From the NCBI RefSeq assembly GCF_025961225.1, contig NZ_JAOQNG010000010.1, positions 1,106,501 to 1,170,500 of the forward strand: 64,000 nucleotides of DNA. The letters run 5' to 3'. The notes below the pieces were generated by a model. It was given only the letters and a program-made list of their open reading frames with translations. It searched no databases and was not told the origin of the DNA. Shown here piece after piece: positions 26,261 through 34,526 of the stretch. A program made the translations under genes and the position numbers. The DNA is from Azospirillum canadense. GTDB lineage: Bacteria; Pseudomonadota; Alphaproteobacteria; Azospirillales; Azospirillaceae. Position 1 is the stretch's first letter; each line of letters starts with the position of its first letter.

Positions 26261-26901
26261 AGGTTGGCGTTCTGATTTCCGGGCGCGGCAGCAACCTGCA
26301 GGCGTTGCTCGACGCCTGCGCCGCCCCGGATTTCCCGGCCGAGATCGCGCTGGTCCTGTCCAACAAGGCCGACGCCTATGGGTTGGAGCGCGCGGCATCC
26401 GCCGGCGTTCCCACCGCGGTGGTCAGCCATCGCGACCACCCCGGCGACAAGCAGGCCTTCGAGGAGGCGATGGACGCGCGCCTGCGCGCGGCCGGCGTCG
26501 AGCTGGTCTGCCTCGCCGGCTTCATGCGCCTGCTGTCGCCCTGGTTCGTGGACACCTGGCGCGACCGGCTGATCAACATCCACCCGTCGCTGCTGCCCTC
26601 CTTCAAGGGGCTGGACACGCACGGGCGCGCGCTGGCCGCCGGCGTCCGCTTCCACGGTTGCACCGTCCATTACGTCCGTCCGGAGATGGACGAGGGCCCC
26701 ATCATCGCCCAGGCCGCGGTCCCCGTGCTGCCCGGCGACGACGCCCACACGCTCGCCGACCGGGTCCTGGAGTCGGAACACCGCATCTACCCGCAGGCCG
26801 TCCGCCTGATCGCCGAGGGGCGCACCCGGGTGGAGGGCGACCGCGTCCTGCTGAGCGGCGACATTCCCGCCCTGCCCGCGCTGATCAACCCGACGGCCTG
26901 A
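26248..26901 (+). CDS. purN: Phosphoribosylglycinamide formyltransferase
   Basis: 217 residues. GART transformylase: LISGRGSNLQALLDA phosphate-binding loop, CLAGFMRLLSPWFV, then the catalytic INIHPSLLPSFKGLDTH (Asn and His) and Asp in VRPEMDEGPIIAQ. It transfers a formyl group from 10-formyl-THF to GAR in the third step of purine synthesis. The start overlaps purM by 13 bp in a different frame, which indicates a coupled purM-purN operon. Confidence 0.97.
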   Translation: MARLKVGVLISGRGSNLQALLDACAAPDFPAEIALVLSNKADAYGLERAASAGVPTAVVSHRDHPGDKQAFEEAMDARLRAAGVELVCLAGFMRLLSPWFVDTWRDRLINIHPSLLPSFKGLDTHGRALAAGVRFHGCTVHYVRPEMDEGPIIAQAAVPVLPGDDAHTLADRVLESEHRIYPQAVRLIAEGRTRVEGDRVLLSGDIPALPALINPTA

Positions 26902-27008
26902 ACGGCCGACCTGAGCCGATTGTTGGCCACGCCAGCGGAACCCTTGCCGGAATCGTCGGCACCCCTTACATTTTCCGCCGAATAAGGCGCAATCAAAGGG
27001 GGGACGAC

Positions 27009-27158
27009 ATGGCGGTTACCGAACACACCCACAACGAGGTCAGCGACGAATTGGTCCGCGAGCACGCGGCCGGCTGGCACGCCTTCACGCGCTTCCTCAC
27101 CATCGGCACCGGCGCCGTGGTGGTCCTGCTGATCCTGATGGCGATTTTCCTGCTGTAG
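27009..27158 (+). CDS. aa3-type cytochrome c oxidase subunit IV-like peptide
   Basis: 49 residues: a charged, His-containing N-terminus (EHTHNEVSDELVREHAAGWHAFTRF) followed by one transmembrane helix to the end. This matches the short single-helix subunit IV peptides of alphaproteobacterial aa3 oxidases. A very strong ribosome-binding site (AAAGGGGGG) precedes the ATG. The other oxidase subunits are not in this window. A GC-rich palindrome follows 13 bases after the stop. Confidence 0.75.
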   Translation: MAVTEHTHNEVSDELVREHAAGWHAFTRFLTIGTGAVVVLLILMAIFLL

Positions 27159-27170
27159 GCGTTTTCTTCC

Positions 27171-27198
27171 CGTCATTCCCGCCTTCGCGGGAATGACG
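27171..27198. repeat. CGTCATTCCCGC palindrome
   Basis: A perfect 12-bp inverted repeat CGTCATTCCCGC/GCGGGAATGACG with a CTTC loop, between the subunit IV peptide gene and the convergent gene at 27210. The sequence is of the dispersed type common in proteobacterial genomes; a half copy lies at 13314-13333. It may act as a terminator or REP-like element. Confidence 0.75.
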
Positions 27199-27209
27199 GA
27201 GACAATCGA

Positions 27210-27686
27210 TCACTGCCCCGGTAGCCGGCCCAGCAGCAGGTCGCGCATTTCGCCGACCAGCGCGTCCACCTGCTGTTCCCAGGCGTCCTGACCGCCCTGG
27301 ATCGCGTGCATGACGTGGGTCGCCAGATGGATCAGCCCGGCCCGGACGCTGTCCTCCGGCGCGAAGTCCAGGTCCAGCGCGTCGCGCAGGAACACGCCGA
27401 GCTGGTCGGCGGAGTTCCAGGGATGCACCACCACCGTGTTGAATCCGCTCGCCCCCAGGAACACCGCGTTCAGCGCCGTCGCCTGGCCGTTGATGGCGTC
27501 GATGGCGGTGTCCATGTCCAGCTCGTTGCCCAGCACCTGCTGGAAGGCCGACAGGCACTGGTCCACATAGCCGCGCACCAGCAACTCGACCACGCCAGGC
27601 TCGCTCAGGTCGTTTCGCCCCGTCACGAGCTGGGGCAGCGGCTCCAGAAGGGAGGCGACGATCGGCTTGCTGTCCTGGCTTTCCAT
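27210..27686 (-). CDS. Hypothetical protein, soluble
   Basis: 158 residues, not recognised. An acidic, helical protein without signal peptide or membrane segment: SLLEPLPQLVTGRNDLSEPGV, then LNAVFLGASGFNTVVVHPWN in the middle and a Gly/Gln C-terminus. The start at 27686 has AGGAG 8 bases upstream. It faces the subunit IV peptide gene and lies downstream of ndk on the same strand but is separated from it by a terminator, so it is probably transcribed alone. Confidence 0.65.
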   Translation of the reverse strand: MESQDSKPIVASLLEPLPQLVTGRNDLSEPGVVELLVRGYVDQCLSAFQQVLGNELDMDTAIDAINGQATALNAVFLGASGFNTVVVHPWNSADQLGVFLRDALDLDFAPEDSVRAGLIHLATHVMHAIQGGQDAWEQQVDALVGEMRDLLLGRLPGQ

Positions 27687-27787
27687 CGGGGGTACTCCTG
27701 GCGGTTGGTTCCCCGAATACTCGAACTCGCCTCGGCTGTCCACGGGGCTTTGCCTGTGCCGCGAGACAAGTTCGGGACGGGGAACGC

Positions 27788-27813
27788 AAAAAGGCCGCCC
27801 GGATGGGGCGGCC
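27788..27813 (-). terminator. Intrinsic terminator of ndk
   Basis: On the minus strand GGCCGCCCC, loop, GGGCGGCC is followed by TTTTTGCG, about 47 bases after the ndk stop. Confidence 0.85.
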
Positions 27814-27859
27814 CTTCGGCAATTCTTGCAACCCGGCCCTCACGAACCGGCGGCTGAAA

Positions 27860-28282
27860 TCAGCCGACCAGCTCGATGCCGGCGAAGAAGAAGGCGATCT
27901 CCTGCGCGGCGGTCTCCGGAGCGTCGGAGCCGTGCACCGAGTTGGCCTCGATCGACTCGGCGAACTCCTTGCGGATGGTGCCCTCGGCGGCGTTGGCCGG
28001 GTTGGTGGCACCCATGATCTCGCGGTTGCGGGCGATGGCGTTCTCGCCTTCCAGCACCTGCAGGACGACCGGGCCGGAGATCATGAAAGAGACGAGGTCG
28101 TTGAAGAACGGACGCTCGCGGTGCACACCGTAGAACTGCTCGGCCTGGGCCTTCGACAGCTGGACGCGCTTCTGCGCGACGATGCGCAGGCCACCGTCCT
28201 CGAACTTGGCGTTGATCTTGCCGGTCAGGTTGCGGCGGGTGGCATCGGGCTTGATGATCGAGAGGGTCCGTTCGACGGCCAT
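27860..28282 (-). CDS. ndk: Nucleoside diphosphate kinase
   Basis: 140 residues, standard length. N-terminus ERTLSIIKPDATRRNL with the catalytic Lys, and the active-site His in NSVHGSDAPETAAQEI that carries the phosphate between nucleotides. It balances NTP and dNTP pools using ATP. An own terminator lies downstream and the ABC-F gene is divergent upstream. Confidence 0.97.
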   Translation of the reverse strand: MAVERTLSIIKPDATRRNLTGKINAKFEDGGLRIVAQKRVQLSKAQAEQFYGVHRERPFFNDLVSFMISGPVVLQVLEGENAIARNREIMGATNPANAAEGTIRKEFAESIEANSVHGSDAPETAAQEIAFFFAGIELVG

Positions 28283-28464
28283 GGCGGTGGGCTCCTGCTG
28301 GAAAAGCGTTATGGGGCGCCACCTGTTGCCCGGGGCGCCGGTTGCGCGGGGTTATATAGGCGCTTTTCGATCACGGCAACCGCTTCGTGGTGGCTGCCAT
28401 GACGAACGCTTGTCACCCGTTCCGCTTCAAATCGGGGGCGGCCTCGTGGTACACCGACCCGGCC

Positions 28465-30357
28465 ATGCTGCACATCAACGATCTGACGTTCCGCTTCGGC
28501 GGACGGGTGCTGTTCGACCGCGCGACCGCGGTCGTGTCGAAGGGCCACCGCGTGGCCCTGGTCGGCCGCAACGGCACCGGAAAGTCCACCCTGCTGAAGC
28601 TCATCGCCGGCCAGCTCCAGACGGACGCTGGGGCAATCTCCGTGCCCACCGGCACGAAGATCGGCATGGTCGCGCAGGAGGCGCCGAGCGGCGCCACCAG
28701 CCTGCTGGACACGGTGCTGGCCGCCGACACGGAGCGCACCGCCCTGCTGGCGGAGGCGGAAACCGCCACCGACCCCATGCGCATTGGCGAGATCCACGCC
28801 CGCCTTGCCGACATCGAGGCGCACTCCGCGCCGTCGCGCGCGGCGCAGGTGCTGTCGGGCCTGGGCTTCGACGCGGACGCGCAGCAGCGCCCCTGCTCCG
28901 ACTTTTCGGGCGGCTGGCGGATGCGCGTGGCGCTGGCCGGCGTGCTGTTCGCGCGGCCCGACCTGCTGCTACTCGACGAGCCAACCAACCACCTCGACCT
29001 GGAAGCCACACTGTGGCTGGAGAGCTACCTTAAGAACTACCCGCACACCATCCTGCTGGTCAGCCATGACCGCGACCTCTTGAACTCGGTCCCGACCACG
29101 ACCATCCATGTGGACCACGGGAAGCTGGTGACCTACGCCGGCAACTACGACCAGTTCCTAAAGCAGCGCCGCGCCAACCAGGAGCGGCTGCAAGCCATGG
29201 CTACCAAGCAGGAGGCCAAGCGCAAGCACATGATGGCCTTCGTCGAACGCTTTCGCTATAAGGCCACCAAGGCCCGCCAGGCGCAGAGCCGCCTGAAGGC
29301 GCTGGAGAAGCTGGAGACCATCACGCTGATGGAAGACGACGCCGAGGTCGTCTTCAACTTCCCCCAGCCGGACGAAATGGCCCCGCCGCTGATCGCGCTG
29401 GAGAACGTCACCATCGGCTATGGCGAACGCGCCGTGCTGCGCCGGGTCAACCTGCGCATCGACATGGACGACCGCATCGCCCTGCTGGGCGCCAACGGCA
29501 ACGGTAAGTCCACGCTGGTGAAGCTGCTGGCCGGCCGTCTGGACGCCATGGGCGGCGACGTGCGTCGGCCGAACAAGCTGCGCGTCGGCTATTTCGCCCA
29601 GCACCAGCAGGACGAGCTGGACCTGTCGCTCACCCCCATCCAGCAGACCCAGCGCATCATGCCGCTGGCGCCGGAGGAGAAGGTGCGCGCCCATCTCGGC
29701 CGCTTCGGCTTCCAGCAGAGCAAGGCGGAAACCCGCATCTCCGACCTGTCCGGCGGCGAGAAGGCGCGCCTTCTGCTGGCGCTGATGAGCCGCGAAACGC
29801 CTCACATCCTGATGCTCGACGAGCCGACCAACCACCTGGACGTCGACAGCCGCGAGGCGCTGATCGAGGCGATCAACGGTTTCGAGGGCGCGGTGATCCT
29901 CATCAGCCACGACCCCCACCTGATCGAACTGACCGCCGACCGCTTGCTCCTGGTCGCCGACGGCACCGTCTCCGCCTACGACGGCGACCTGGACGATTAC
30001 CGCCGCTTCCTGCTGGACCGGGCGAAGGCGGAGCGCGCCGTCGCCAAGGGCGATGCCGGCGACGCGGGGCCCAGCCGCAAGGACCAGCGCCGCGCCGCCG
30101 CGGAGGCGCGCGCGACGCTCGCCCCCTTGAAGAAGAAGGCGACCGACGCCGAATCGCTGGTCAACAAGCTGAGCGAGGAGAAGCGGAAGATCGAGGCGAA
30201 GCTCGCCGATCCCGGCCTCTACAGCGGCCCCAGCGACAAGCTGCAGAAGCTGCAGATCGACTTGGGCCTTGTCGAAAAGAAACTCGCCACCGCCGAGGAA
30301 AGCTGGTTGGAATTCCTGGAAGCTTACGAGTCCGCGGCTGCGGAGGCCGGCGTATGA
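28465..30357 (+). CDS. ABC-F family ATPase (Uup-like)
   Basis: 630 residues with two nucleotide-binding domains and no membrane segment. Domain 1: Walker A GRNGTGKST, signature FSGGWRMR, Walker B LLLLDEPTNHLD. Domain 2: Walker A GANGNGKST, signature LSGGEKARL, Walker B LMLDEPTNHLD. Between them lies the charged linker typical of ABC-F, and a C-terminal coiled coil (about 560-625) resembles Uup. ABC-F proteins act on ribosomes or in DNA and translation stress, not transport. The start at 28465 gives the conserved MLHINDLTF N-terminus. The stop overlaps exoD by 4 bases. Confidence 0.93.
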   Translation: MLHINDLTFRFGGRVLFDRATAVVSKGHRVALVGRNGTGKSTLLKLIAGQLQTDAGAISVPTGTKIGMVAQEAPSGATSLLDTVLAADTERTALLAEAETATDPMRIGEIHARLADIEAHSAPSRAAQVLSGLGFDADAQQRPCSDFSGGWRMRVALAGVLFARPDLLLLDEPTNHLDLEATLWLESYLKNYPHTILLVSHDRDLLNSVPTTTIHVDHGKLVTYAGNYDQFLKQRRANQERLQAMATKQEAKRKHMMAFVERFRYKATKARQAQSRLKALEKLETITLMEDDAEVVFNFPQPDEMAPPLIALENVTIGYGERAVLRRVNLRIDMDDRIALLGANGNGKSTLVKLLAGRLDAMGGDVRRPNKLRVGYFAQHQQDELDLSLTPIQQTQRIMPLAPEEKVRAHLGRFGFQQSKAETRISDLSGGEKARLLLALMSRETPHILMLDEPTNHLDVDSREALIEAINGFEGAVILISHDPHLIELTADRLLLVADGTVSAYDGDLDDYRRFLLDRAKAERAVAKGDAGDAGPSRKDQRRAAAEARATLAPLKKKATDAESLVNKLSEEKRKIEAKLADPGLYSGPSDKLQKLQIDLGLVEKKLATAEESWLEFLEAYESAAAEAGV

Positions 30358-30998
30358 GCGCGTCCCGCGGCGTGCCCTACAGCGAACCGGCCACCGGCGA
30401 AGACACCGAGGAGCGAACCTCCGACGTCCTGGCCGCGTTCCGCGCGAACCTGCCGGAAGGCCGGGTCTCGCTCGGCGACCTCGTCCGCGCGCTCGGCGAC
30501 CGCTCGCTCGGCACCATCCTGCTGGCACTGGCGCTGCCGACCGTGGCGCCGGTGCCGCTCGGCGTGTCCTGCCTGTTCGATTTGCCGATCCTGCTGTTCT
30601 CCGCGCGCATGGCTTTCGGCCGGACGGGCACCGCCCTGCCCGACTGGCTGCTGCGCCGTTCGGTCAGCCGCAACATGGCGGTGCGCATGATCGACGCGGC
30701 GATGCCGCGCCTGACGGGGATCGAGCGCATGCTGAAACCCCGCTTCCCGCGATTCGCCAACATCGACGGGGAACGCTGGTTCGGCGTGCTGGTCCTGCTT
30801 CTGTCGCTGACCTGCGTCGTGCCGCTGCCTCTGACCGGCTGGCTGCCGGGCTTCGCGCTCGTGCTGCTGTCGCTCGGCCTGATCGAACGCGATGGTGCGG
30901 CGATCGCGGGCGCGCTCGGCCTCACCATCGCTTCCCTGGTGTTCTTTGCGCTGGTTGCCAGCGGCCTGTCCTACGCAGGGCAGGAGCTTTTGCGCTAG
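30354..30998 (+). CDS. exoD: Exopolysaccharide synthesis protein ExoD family
   Basis: 214 residues. A soluble N-terminus (about 1-55) then four or so hydrophobic segments, with the family pattern LGDRSLGTILLALALPTVAPVPLG and FDLPILLFSARMAFG. ExoD in Sinorhizobium affects exopolysaccharide production and alkaline tolerance; its biochemical activity is unknown. It starts in a 4-bp ATGA overlap with the ABC-F gene, so the two are cotranscribed. Confidence 0.85.
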   Translation: MSASRGVPYSEPATGEDTEERTSDVLAAFRANLPEGRVSLGDLVRALGDRSLGTILLALALPTVAPVPLGVSCLFDLPILLFSARMAFGRTGTALPDWLLRRSVSRNMAVRMIDAAMPRLTGIERMLKPRFPRFANIDGERWFGVLVLLLSLTCVVPLPLTGWLPGFALVLLSLGLIERDGAAIAGALGLTIASLVFFALVASGLSYAGQELLR

Positions 30999-31157
30999 CA
31001 CCATCGTCATATCGGCCGGGCCTTCCCGCGGGTTGCAGGGGGGTGGCGGATCGGACATAAGTGCTTAACGGAAACATAACGTTCGGGACCCCCTGCGGCT
31101 CTTGCTTGTTTAGCCCCGGGGTTAAAACGCTCAACAGCCAACGGCGAAAGGCCGACC

Positions 31158-31766
31158 ATGACACCAACGGAAATCACCGTCGCCGAAAAGCAAAAAAGCG
31201 GCAAGACGCCGCCGGCCGCGTGGCTTTTCTTCCAGCGTTGGTTGGCAAATCCCCTGTCTATGGGCTCCGTTACACCGTCCTCCGGTGCCTTGTGCAAATT
31301 GATCCGTCAGCATGTCGTCTGCGGCCCCGACCAGATCGTCGTTGAATTCGGCGGCGGCACCGGCGCGATCACCAAGGCCCTGCTGCAATCAGGCATCCCC
31401 GGCGAGCGCATCTTCACCTTCGAGATCGACGACCACCTCAGCCATTACCTGCGCGGCCATTACCCGGACGTGAACGTCGTCCACGACGACTGCCGCAAGG
31501 CGGCGGATCTGCTCGGCCCCAACCTCGTCGGCAAGGTCGGCACGGTGGTGATCGGCATCCCCATGCTGAACCTGCCGATGCGCGTCCAGAAGGAGGTCGT
31601 CGAGGCCTGCTTCCGGATTCTTCCCGACGGTGGACGCTTCGTGCTCTACACCTACGGTGTCGGTTCCCCCCTGAACCAGCGCGCCCTCGGCCTGAAGGGC
31701 AAGCGCCTGGGCTTTACCCCCCTGAACGTGCCCCCGGCGTCGGTGTGGGGGTATTCGAAGGCATAA
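31158..31766 (+). CDS. Class I SAM methyltransferase, PmtA-like (phospholipid N-methyltransferase)
   Basis: 202 residues. An amphipathic N-terminus (PAAWLFFQRWLANPLSMGSVTPSS) precedes the SAM-binding motif VVEFGGGTGAITKALL (about residue 62) and acidic FTFEIDD; the region DDCRKAADLL follows. This arrangement matches PmtA enzymes that methylate phosphatidylethanolamine toward phosphatidylcholine at the inner face of the membrane. Length is typical. It is followed by an inverted-repeat element and the convergent SDR gene. Confidence 0.78.
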   Translation: MTPTEITVAEKQKSGKTPPAAWLFFQRWLANPLSMGSVTPSSGALCKLIRQHVVCGPDQIVVEFGGGTGAITKALLQSGIPGERIFTFEIDDHLSHYLRGHYPDVNVVHDDCRKAADLLGPNLVGKVGTVVIGIPMLNLPMRVQKEVVEACFRILPDGGRFVLYTYGVGSPLNQRALGLKGKRLGFTPLNVPPASVWGYSKA

Positions 31767-31780
31767 CATAAGTCCTTGAG

Positions 31781-31888
31781 TTGGGCCCCCACCCAACCCT
31801 CCCCCACTTCGCGGGGGAGGGCATTCAGGAACGCGGCGGCAGTCCCCTCCCCCGTCGAAGATGGGGGAGGGTTAGGGTGGGGGCCCAA
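31781..31888. repeat. Long inverted repeat, copy A
   Basis: TTGGGCCCCCACCCAACC on the left is matched by GGTTAGGGTGGGGGCCCAA on the right, with an inner CCTCCCCCACTTCG/CGAAGATGGGGGAGG pair. The right half is about 90% identical by eye to that of copy B at 40234-40357, including GCGGCGGCAGTCCCCTCCCC. It lies between the convergent pmtA-like and SDR genes. Confidence 0.85.
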
Positions 31889-31920
31889 CGCAACCACTCA
31901 CCACTCCCCACGCTCCCCCT

Positions 31921-32682
31921 TCACCCCTTCCGCGGCGCCTGCCGCAGCAGCGCGTCCGTCCACCCCGCCGGCAGGGCGGCCAACAGCCAGACCGCCGCGG
32001 CCATCGGCCAGGGGAAGGAAATCCGCCCCCGGTTCCGCGCCAGCCCGCGCCGGATGACCTGCGCCGCCCGGTCCGTCTCCATCAGGAACGGCATGGGGAA
32101 GCGGTTCACCGCGGTCATGCGGCTCTTCACGAAGCCGGGGCAGATCACCGACACCCCGATCCCCTGCCCGGCCAAGTCCCCGCGCAGAGACTCGCCATAG
32201 ACCCGCACCGCCGCCTTGCTCGCGCAGTAGGCTGGCGCGCCGGGCATCCCGCGGAACCCGGCCAGCGACGCCATCAGCGCGATCTGCCCCCGCCGCCGCG
32301 CCTGCATGCCCGGCAGCAACGGGTGCACGGTGTTCAGCACGCCGTCCACATTCACCTGGAAGATTCGCCGCGCCTGCTCCTCGCTCTCCGTGCCGCCGCC
32401 CGTCCCGGCGGAAACGCCAGCGTTGGCGATGACCAAATCCACCGGCGCCCGTCGGTCCAGCCCACCCAACCAGTCCGCCATCGCGGCCCGGTCGGCCGCG
32501 TCGACCACCGCCTCTTCGACCTCCGCGCCCAAACTCCGGCACCGGTCGGCCACCGCCCCCAACCGGCCGGCGTCGCGCCCGGTGAGCGCCAGCCGGACGC
32601 CCGGCGCGGCGTAGGCGCAGGCCAGCGCCTCCCCGATGCCGCTCGACGCCCCGGTGATGACGATTGCGCGCGGATCGCGCAT
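31921..32682 (-). CDS. SDR family oxidoreductase with C-terminal hydrophobic tail
   Basis: 253 residues. Classical SDR: TGASSGIGEALACAY cofactor loop, NAGVSAG, catalytic Ser in LMASLAGFRG, and YCASK (YxxxK). The last 30 residues include a hydrophobic segment (PMAAAVWLLAALPAGW), suggesting membrane association, as in DltE-like and related SDRs. Arg in TGRDAGR suggests NADPH preference. The substrate is unknown. It is convergent with the pmtA-like gene and divergent from yicC. Confidence 0.88.
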   Translation of the reverse strand: MRDPRAIVITGASSGIGEALACAYAAPGVRLALTGRDAGRLGAVADRCRSLGAEVEEAVVDAADRAAMADWLGGLDRRAPVDLVIANAGVSAGTGGGTESEEQARRIFQVNVDGVLNTVHPLLPGMQARRRGQIALMASLAGFRGMPGAPAYCASKAAVRVYGESLRGDLAGQGIGVSVICPGFVKSRMTAVNRFPMPFLMETDRAAQVIRRGLARNRGRISFPWPMAAAVWLLAALPAGWTDALLRQAPRKG

Positions 32683-32771
32683 GGTCCCTCCCTCTCCTTA
32701 GCCTTGTTGCCTCGGCGTCACGACGCTATAACTTCAGCCCCGAGATCCCACAAATTGTAGTCGAGGCTGTT

Positions 32772-33668
32772 TTGTCCGCCCAACGCCCCGCTGTATCCAG
32801 CATGACCGGCTTCGCACGCGTGGACGGACACGCCGACGGCTATTCCTGGACCTTCGAGGCGAAGAGCGTCAACGGGCGCAACCTCGACATCCGCTGCCGC
32901 CAGCCCACGGGCTTCGACACGCTGGAGGCCGCCGCCCGCGCGGAAATCCCGAAAAGGCTGGCCCGCGGCAGCGTCAACGTGAACCTGACCGTGAACCGCA
33001 GCCAGGCCGTGGCGCAGCTTCGCATCAACCGCGAGCTGCTGGCGCAGGTGCTGGAACTGGCGCGCGAGATCGAGGGCGCCGGGGCCGCCCCGCCGCGACT
33101 CGATTCGCTGCTGTCCGTGCGCGGCATCATCGAACCGGTCGAGGAGGACGAGGGCGAGGCGCGGGAGCGCGTGGAGGCGGCGCTGAAGGCCGACCTCGGC
33201 CGCCTGATCGACCAGCTCGCCGCCGCCCGCCTGTCGGAGGGGGCGCGACTCGTCACCGTCCTGAACGGCCACCTGGACGAGATCGAGCGGTTGGTCGCCG
33301 CCGCATCAGCCTGCGCCAGCACCCAGCCGGAGGCTTTGCGCGACCGCCTGCGCGCCCAGGTCGCCGCCCTGCTCGACGCGTCCCCTGCTCTGCCGGAGGA
33401 ACGGCTGGCCCAGGAGGCCGCCATCCTTATCGCCAAGGCCGACGTGCGGGAGGAGTTGGACCGCCTGCGCGCCCACATCCAGGCCGCCCGCGACATACTG
33501 AAGGAGGGCGGCGCCATCGGCCGCCGCTTCGACTTCCTGTGCCAGGAGTTCAACCGCGAGGCCAACACGCTCTGCTCCAAGTCGTCCGACGTGGAACTGA
33601 CGCGCATCGGCCTGTCGCTGAAGGCCTCCATCGAACAGCTGCGCGAGCAGGTCCAGAACATCGAATAA
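32772..33668 (+). CDS. yicC: YicC/YloC family endoribonuclease
   Basis: About 298 residues. N-terminal SSMTGFARVDG is the family signature, with VNGRNLDIRCRQPTGF, LARGSVNVNLTVNRS and the C-terminal IGRRFDFLCQEFNREANTLCSKS. YicC proteins are endoribonucleases that affect small RNA stability. The TTG at 32772 follows GAGG by five bases and supplies residues before the conserved SMTGFAR, as in relatives; the ATG at 32802 has no clear ribosome-binding site and is the alternative. It precedes gmk by 21 bp, a conserved pairing. Confidence 0.92.
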   Translation: MSAQRPAVSSMTGFARVDGHADGYSWTFEAKSVNGRNLDIRCRQPTGFDTLEAAARAEIPKRLARGSVNVNLTVNRSQAVAQLRINRELLAQVLELAREIEGAGAAPPRLDSLLSVRGIIEPVEEDEGEARERVEAALKADLGRLIDQLAAARLSEGARLVTVLNGHLDEIERLVAAASACASTQPEALRDRLRAQVAALLDASPALPEERLAQEAAILIAKADVREELDRLRAHIQAARDILKEGGAIGRRFDFLCQEFNREANTLCSKSSDVELTRIGLSLKASIEQLREQVQNIE

Positions 33669-33689
33669 GTCAGACACGGCACTGCACCC

Positions 33690-34328
33690 ATGATCGCCAA
33701 GCCCATTTCCAGGCGCGGCCTGATGCTCGTCCTGTCCTCCCCGTCCGGGGCGGGCAAGACCACCATCTCCCGACGCCTTCTGGACATTGACCCGAACATC
33801 ACCATGTCGGTGTCGGTCACCACCCGGCCGATGCGCCCCGGCGAGAAGCCGGGCGTCGACTACTACTTCGTCGACATGCCGGAATTCGACCGCATGGCCG
33901 CCGAAGGCGACCTGCTGGAGCATGCCCGCGTCTTCGGCAACTGCTACGGCACGCCGCGCAGCACGGTGGAGCAGGCATTGGGCGCCGGCCGCGACGTCCT
34001 GTTCGACATCGACTGGCAGGGCACGCAGCAGCTTGCCGCGAACGCCCGCGCCGACCTCGTCAGCGTCTTCGTCCTGCCGCCGTCGGGCGCAGAGCTGGAA
34101 CGCCGTCTGCACACCCGCGCTCAGGACTCGGCCGAGGTGATCGCCCAGCGCATGGCCAAGGCGTCCGACGAGATCAGCCACTGGGCGGAGTACGACTACG
34201 TCATCGTCAACAACGACGTGGACGAGAGCGTGACCGCCGTGCAGGCCATCCTGCGCGCCGAACGCCTGCGCCGCACCCGCCAGGTCGGCCTGCCGGCCTT
34301 CGTGCAGAGCATCCAGGCGGCGCTGTAA
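33690..34328 (+). CDS. gmk: Guanylate kinase
   Basis: 212 residues, normal length. P-loop SSPSGAGKTT near residue 17, GMP-binding SVTTRPMRPGE and YYFVD, and FDIDWQGTQQL. It phosphorylates GMP to GDP. It lies 21 bp after yicC. The TAA stop (34326-34328) is also the first triplet of a repeated multi-hairpin element that fills the gap to ksgA. Confidence 0.97.
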   Translation: MIAKPISRRGLMLVLSSPSGAGKTTISRRLLDIDPNITMSVSVTTRPMRPGEKPGVDYYFVDMPEFDRMAAEGDLLEHARVFGNCYGTPRSTVEQALGAGRDVLFDIDWQGTQQLAANARADLVSVFVLPPSGAELERRLHTRAQDSAEVIAQRMAKASDEISHWAEYDYVIVNNDVDESVTAVQAILRAERLRRTRQVGLPAFVQSIQAAL

Positions 34329-34519
34329 AGCGGATTGCAATCCGCTTTGGACCGCGACGGCGGTCCCGGCCGCCAGCCTTTTGTTCAGACATTGGCGGCC
34401 GAAGCCCGGCCTCTCGCGGGAACGGAGTTCCCGCTGGCGGCAGGTGGATGCCACGGGCATCCGCTGAGAGCCGGCAAATGAGGCCATATGAATCGAAAGC
34501 GGATGAAAATCCGCTTGAG
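34326..34519. repeat. Six-hairpin intergenic element, copy 1
   Basis: The element starts at the gmk stop codon. Hairpins in order: 34327-34348 (perfect 22-nt palindrome), 34349-34366, 34367-34401, 34416-34434 (8-bp stem, GGA loop), 34446-34462 (GGATGCC stem, ACG loop), and 34497-34516 (AAGCGGAT stem, GAAA loop). A mostly unpaired stretch (about 34465-34493) ending GAGGCCATATGAAT is nearly identical in copy 2. It occupies almost all of the gap between gmk and the convergent ksgA. Confidence 0.9.
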
Positions 34520-34526
34520 GGGCTGG

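Noticed and set aside
34326..34519. Treating the six-hairpin region as ordinary terminators only
   Set aside because: The hairpins lack T-tracts, are six in series, and recur with the same order in another gap.
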